From: Promethearchaeota archaeon
GTDB lineage: Archaea; Asgardarchaeota; Lokiarchaeia; Sigynarchaeales; MK-D1
Length of the DNA stretch: 22,801 nt
Assembly (NCBI GenBank): GCA_016839385.1
Contig: JAEOUK010000079.1
Location: forward strand, 1-22,801
Reading direction: 5' to 3'
Shown one piece after another: positions 22,623-22,801 of the stretch (position 1 is its first letter; every line of letters begins with the position of its first letter). The position numbers and the translations under genes were made by a program. The notes beneath the pieces were generated by a model that made no database searches, was not told where the DNA came from, and worked only from the letters and a program-made list of their open reading frames with translations.

Positions 22623-22801
22623 ATGCCTAAAATGCTTCATTATTGTAATAAATGTAAGGAATACACCCTCTCTACGAAAAATTGTTCAAGATGTAAAAAT
22701 CCAGTTAAAATTTCACATCCACCGAAATTCTCACCTCAAGATAAATATCAAAAATATAGAATTGAGATTTTTAAAGAAAATTATAAAATAAAAGAGAATT
22801 A
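22623..22801 (+). CDS. nop10: H/ACA ribonucleoprotein protein Nop10 (stop codon at window edge)
   Basis: A 59-residue protein, structural part of the H/ACA guide-RNP that directs pseudouridylation of rRNA with Cbf5, Gar1 and L7Ae. Zinc-binding Cys8, Cys11, Cys21 and Cys24 (YCNKCKEYTL, NCSRC), then the diagnostic HPPKFSPQDKYQKYR. The last two bases of the window are TA, so the next codon is most likely the stop and the protein is essentially complete. It follows aIF2alpha by eleven bases on the same strand. It is too short to stand out by length alone but unmistakable by motif. Confidence 0.95.
   Translation, partial: MPKMLHYCNKCKEYTLSTKNCSRCKNPVKISHPPKFSPQDKYQKYRIEIFKENYKIKEN

Noticed and set aside
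1..22801. CRISPR arrays, tRNA or rRNA genes, insertion sequences, integrase sites
   Set aside because: No regularly spaced direct repeats, no tRNA-like T-arm with matching acceptor stem in the intergenic regions, no transposase motifs and no terminal inverted repeats were found by eye.

Overview
The window looks like chromosomal DNA from an Asgard archaeon, possibly Lokiarchaeia-like. It is AT-rich and gene-dense. The information-processing genes are archaeal: PriS/PriL, PCNA, GINS, TFS, aIF2alpha, Nop10, eL30, eL44, eS27 and a NusA-like double-KH protein. Beside them sit eukaryote-like small GTPases, one Rab-like and one Arf-like, and a probable roadblock/longin-type protein. The lineage is inferred from this gene mix; no rRNA gene is present to confirm it.

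Region 1 (1-7204) is the accessory, eukaryote-flavoured part. On the minus strand, reading right to left, are a probable longin/roadblock-like protein, a corrinoid-activator (RACo/RamA-type) gene broken by three in-frame stops, a class I histone-deacetylase/AcuC-like deacetylase, and a Rab-like GTPase cut by the left edge. Diverging on the plus strand are a 614-residue helical protein, built from five ~110-residue units each with a conserved Trp, and an Arf-like GTPase.

Region 2 (7239-14762) is a 7.5-kb run of minus-strand information genes. Its promoter-proximal end is eL44-eS27-TFS, followed by PCNA-PriL-PriS-GINS (sliding clamp, primase and a CMG helicase component), then eL30-NusA-S12-S7. 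The usual neighbours of these blocks are missing: RNA polymerase upstream of eL30, EF-1A after S7, and aIF2alpha-Nop10 after eS27. Ribosomal protein S12 appears to start at an ATT codon, and S7 and eL30 carry unusual charged N-terminal extensions.

Region 3 (14918-21709) is metabolic: aspartate carbamoyltransferase, an alkaline-phosphatase-fold phosphodiesterase, a two-gene 2-oxoacid:ferredoxin oxidoreductase, acylphosphatase, a UppP-type polyprenyl-diphosphate phosphatase and an Ogg2-type DNA glycosylase with an N-terminal Cys cluster. Perfect palindromes lie upstream of pyrB and between the acylphosphatase and uppP genes.

Region 4 (21787-22801) holds aIF2alpha and Nop10, the missing half of the eL44-eS27 operon, on the opposite strand 7 kb away. 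No tRNA, rRNA, CRISPR array, insertion sequence or transposase was seen.
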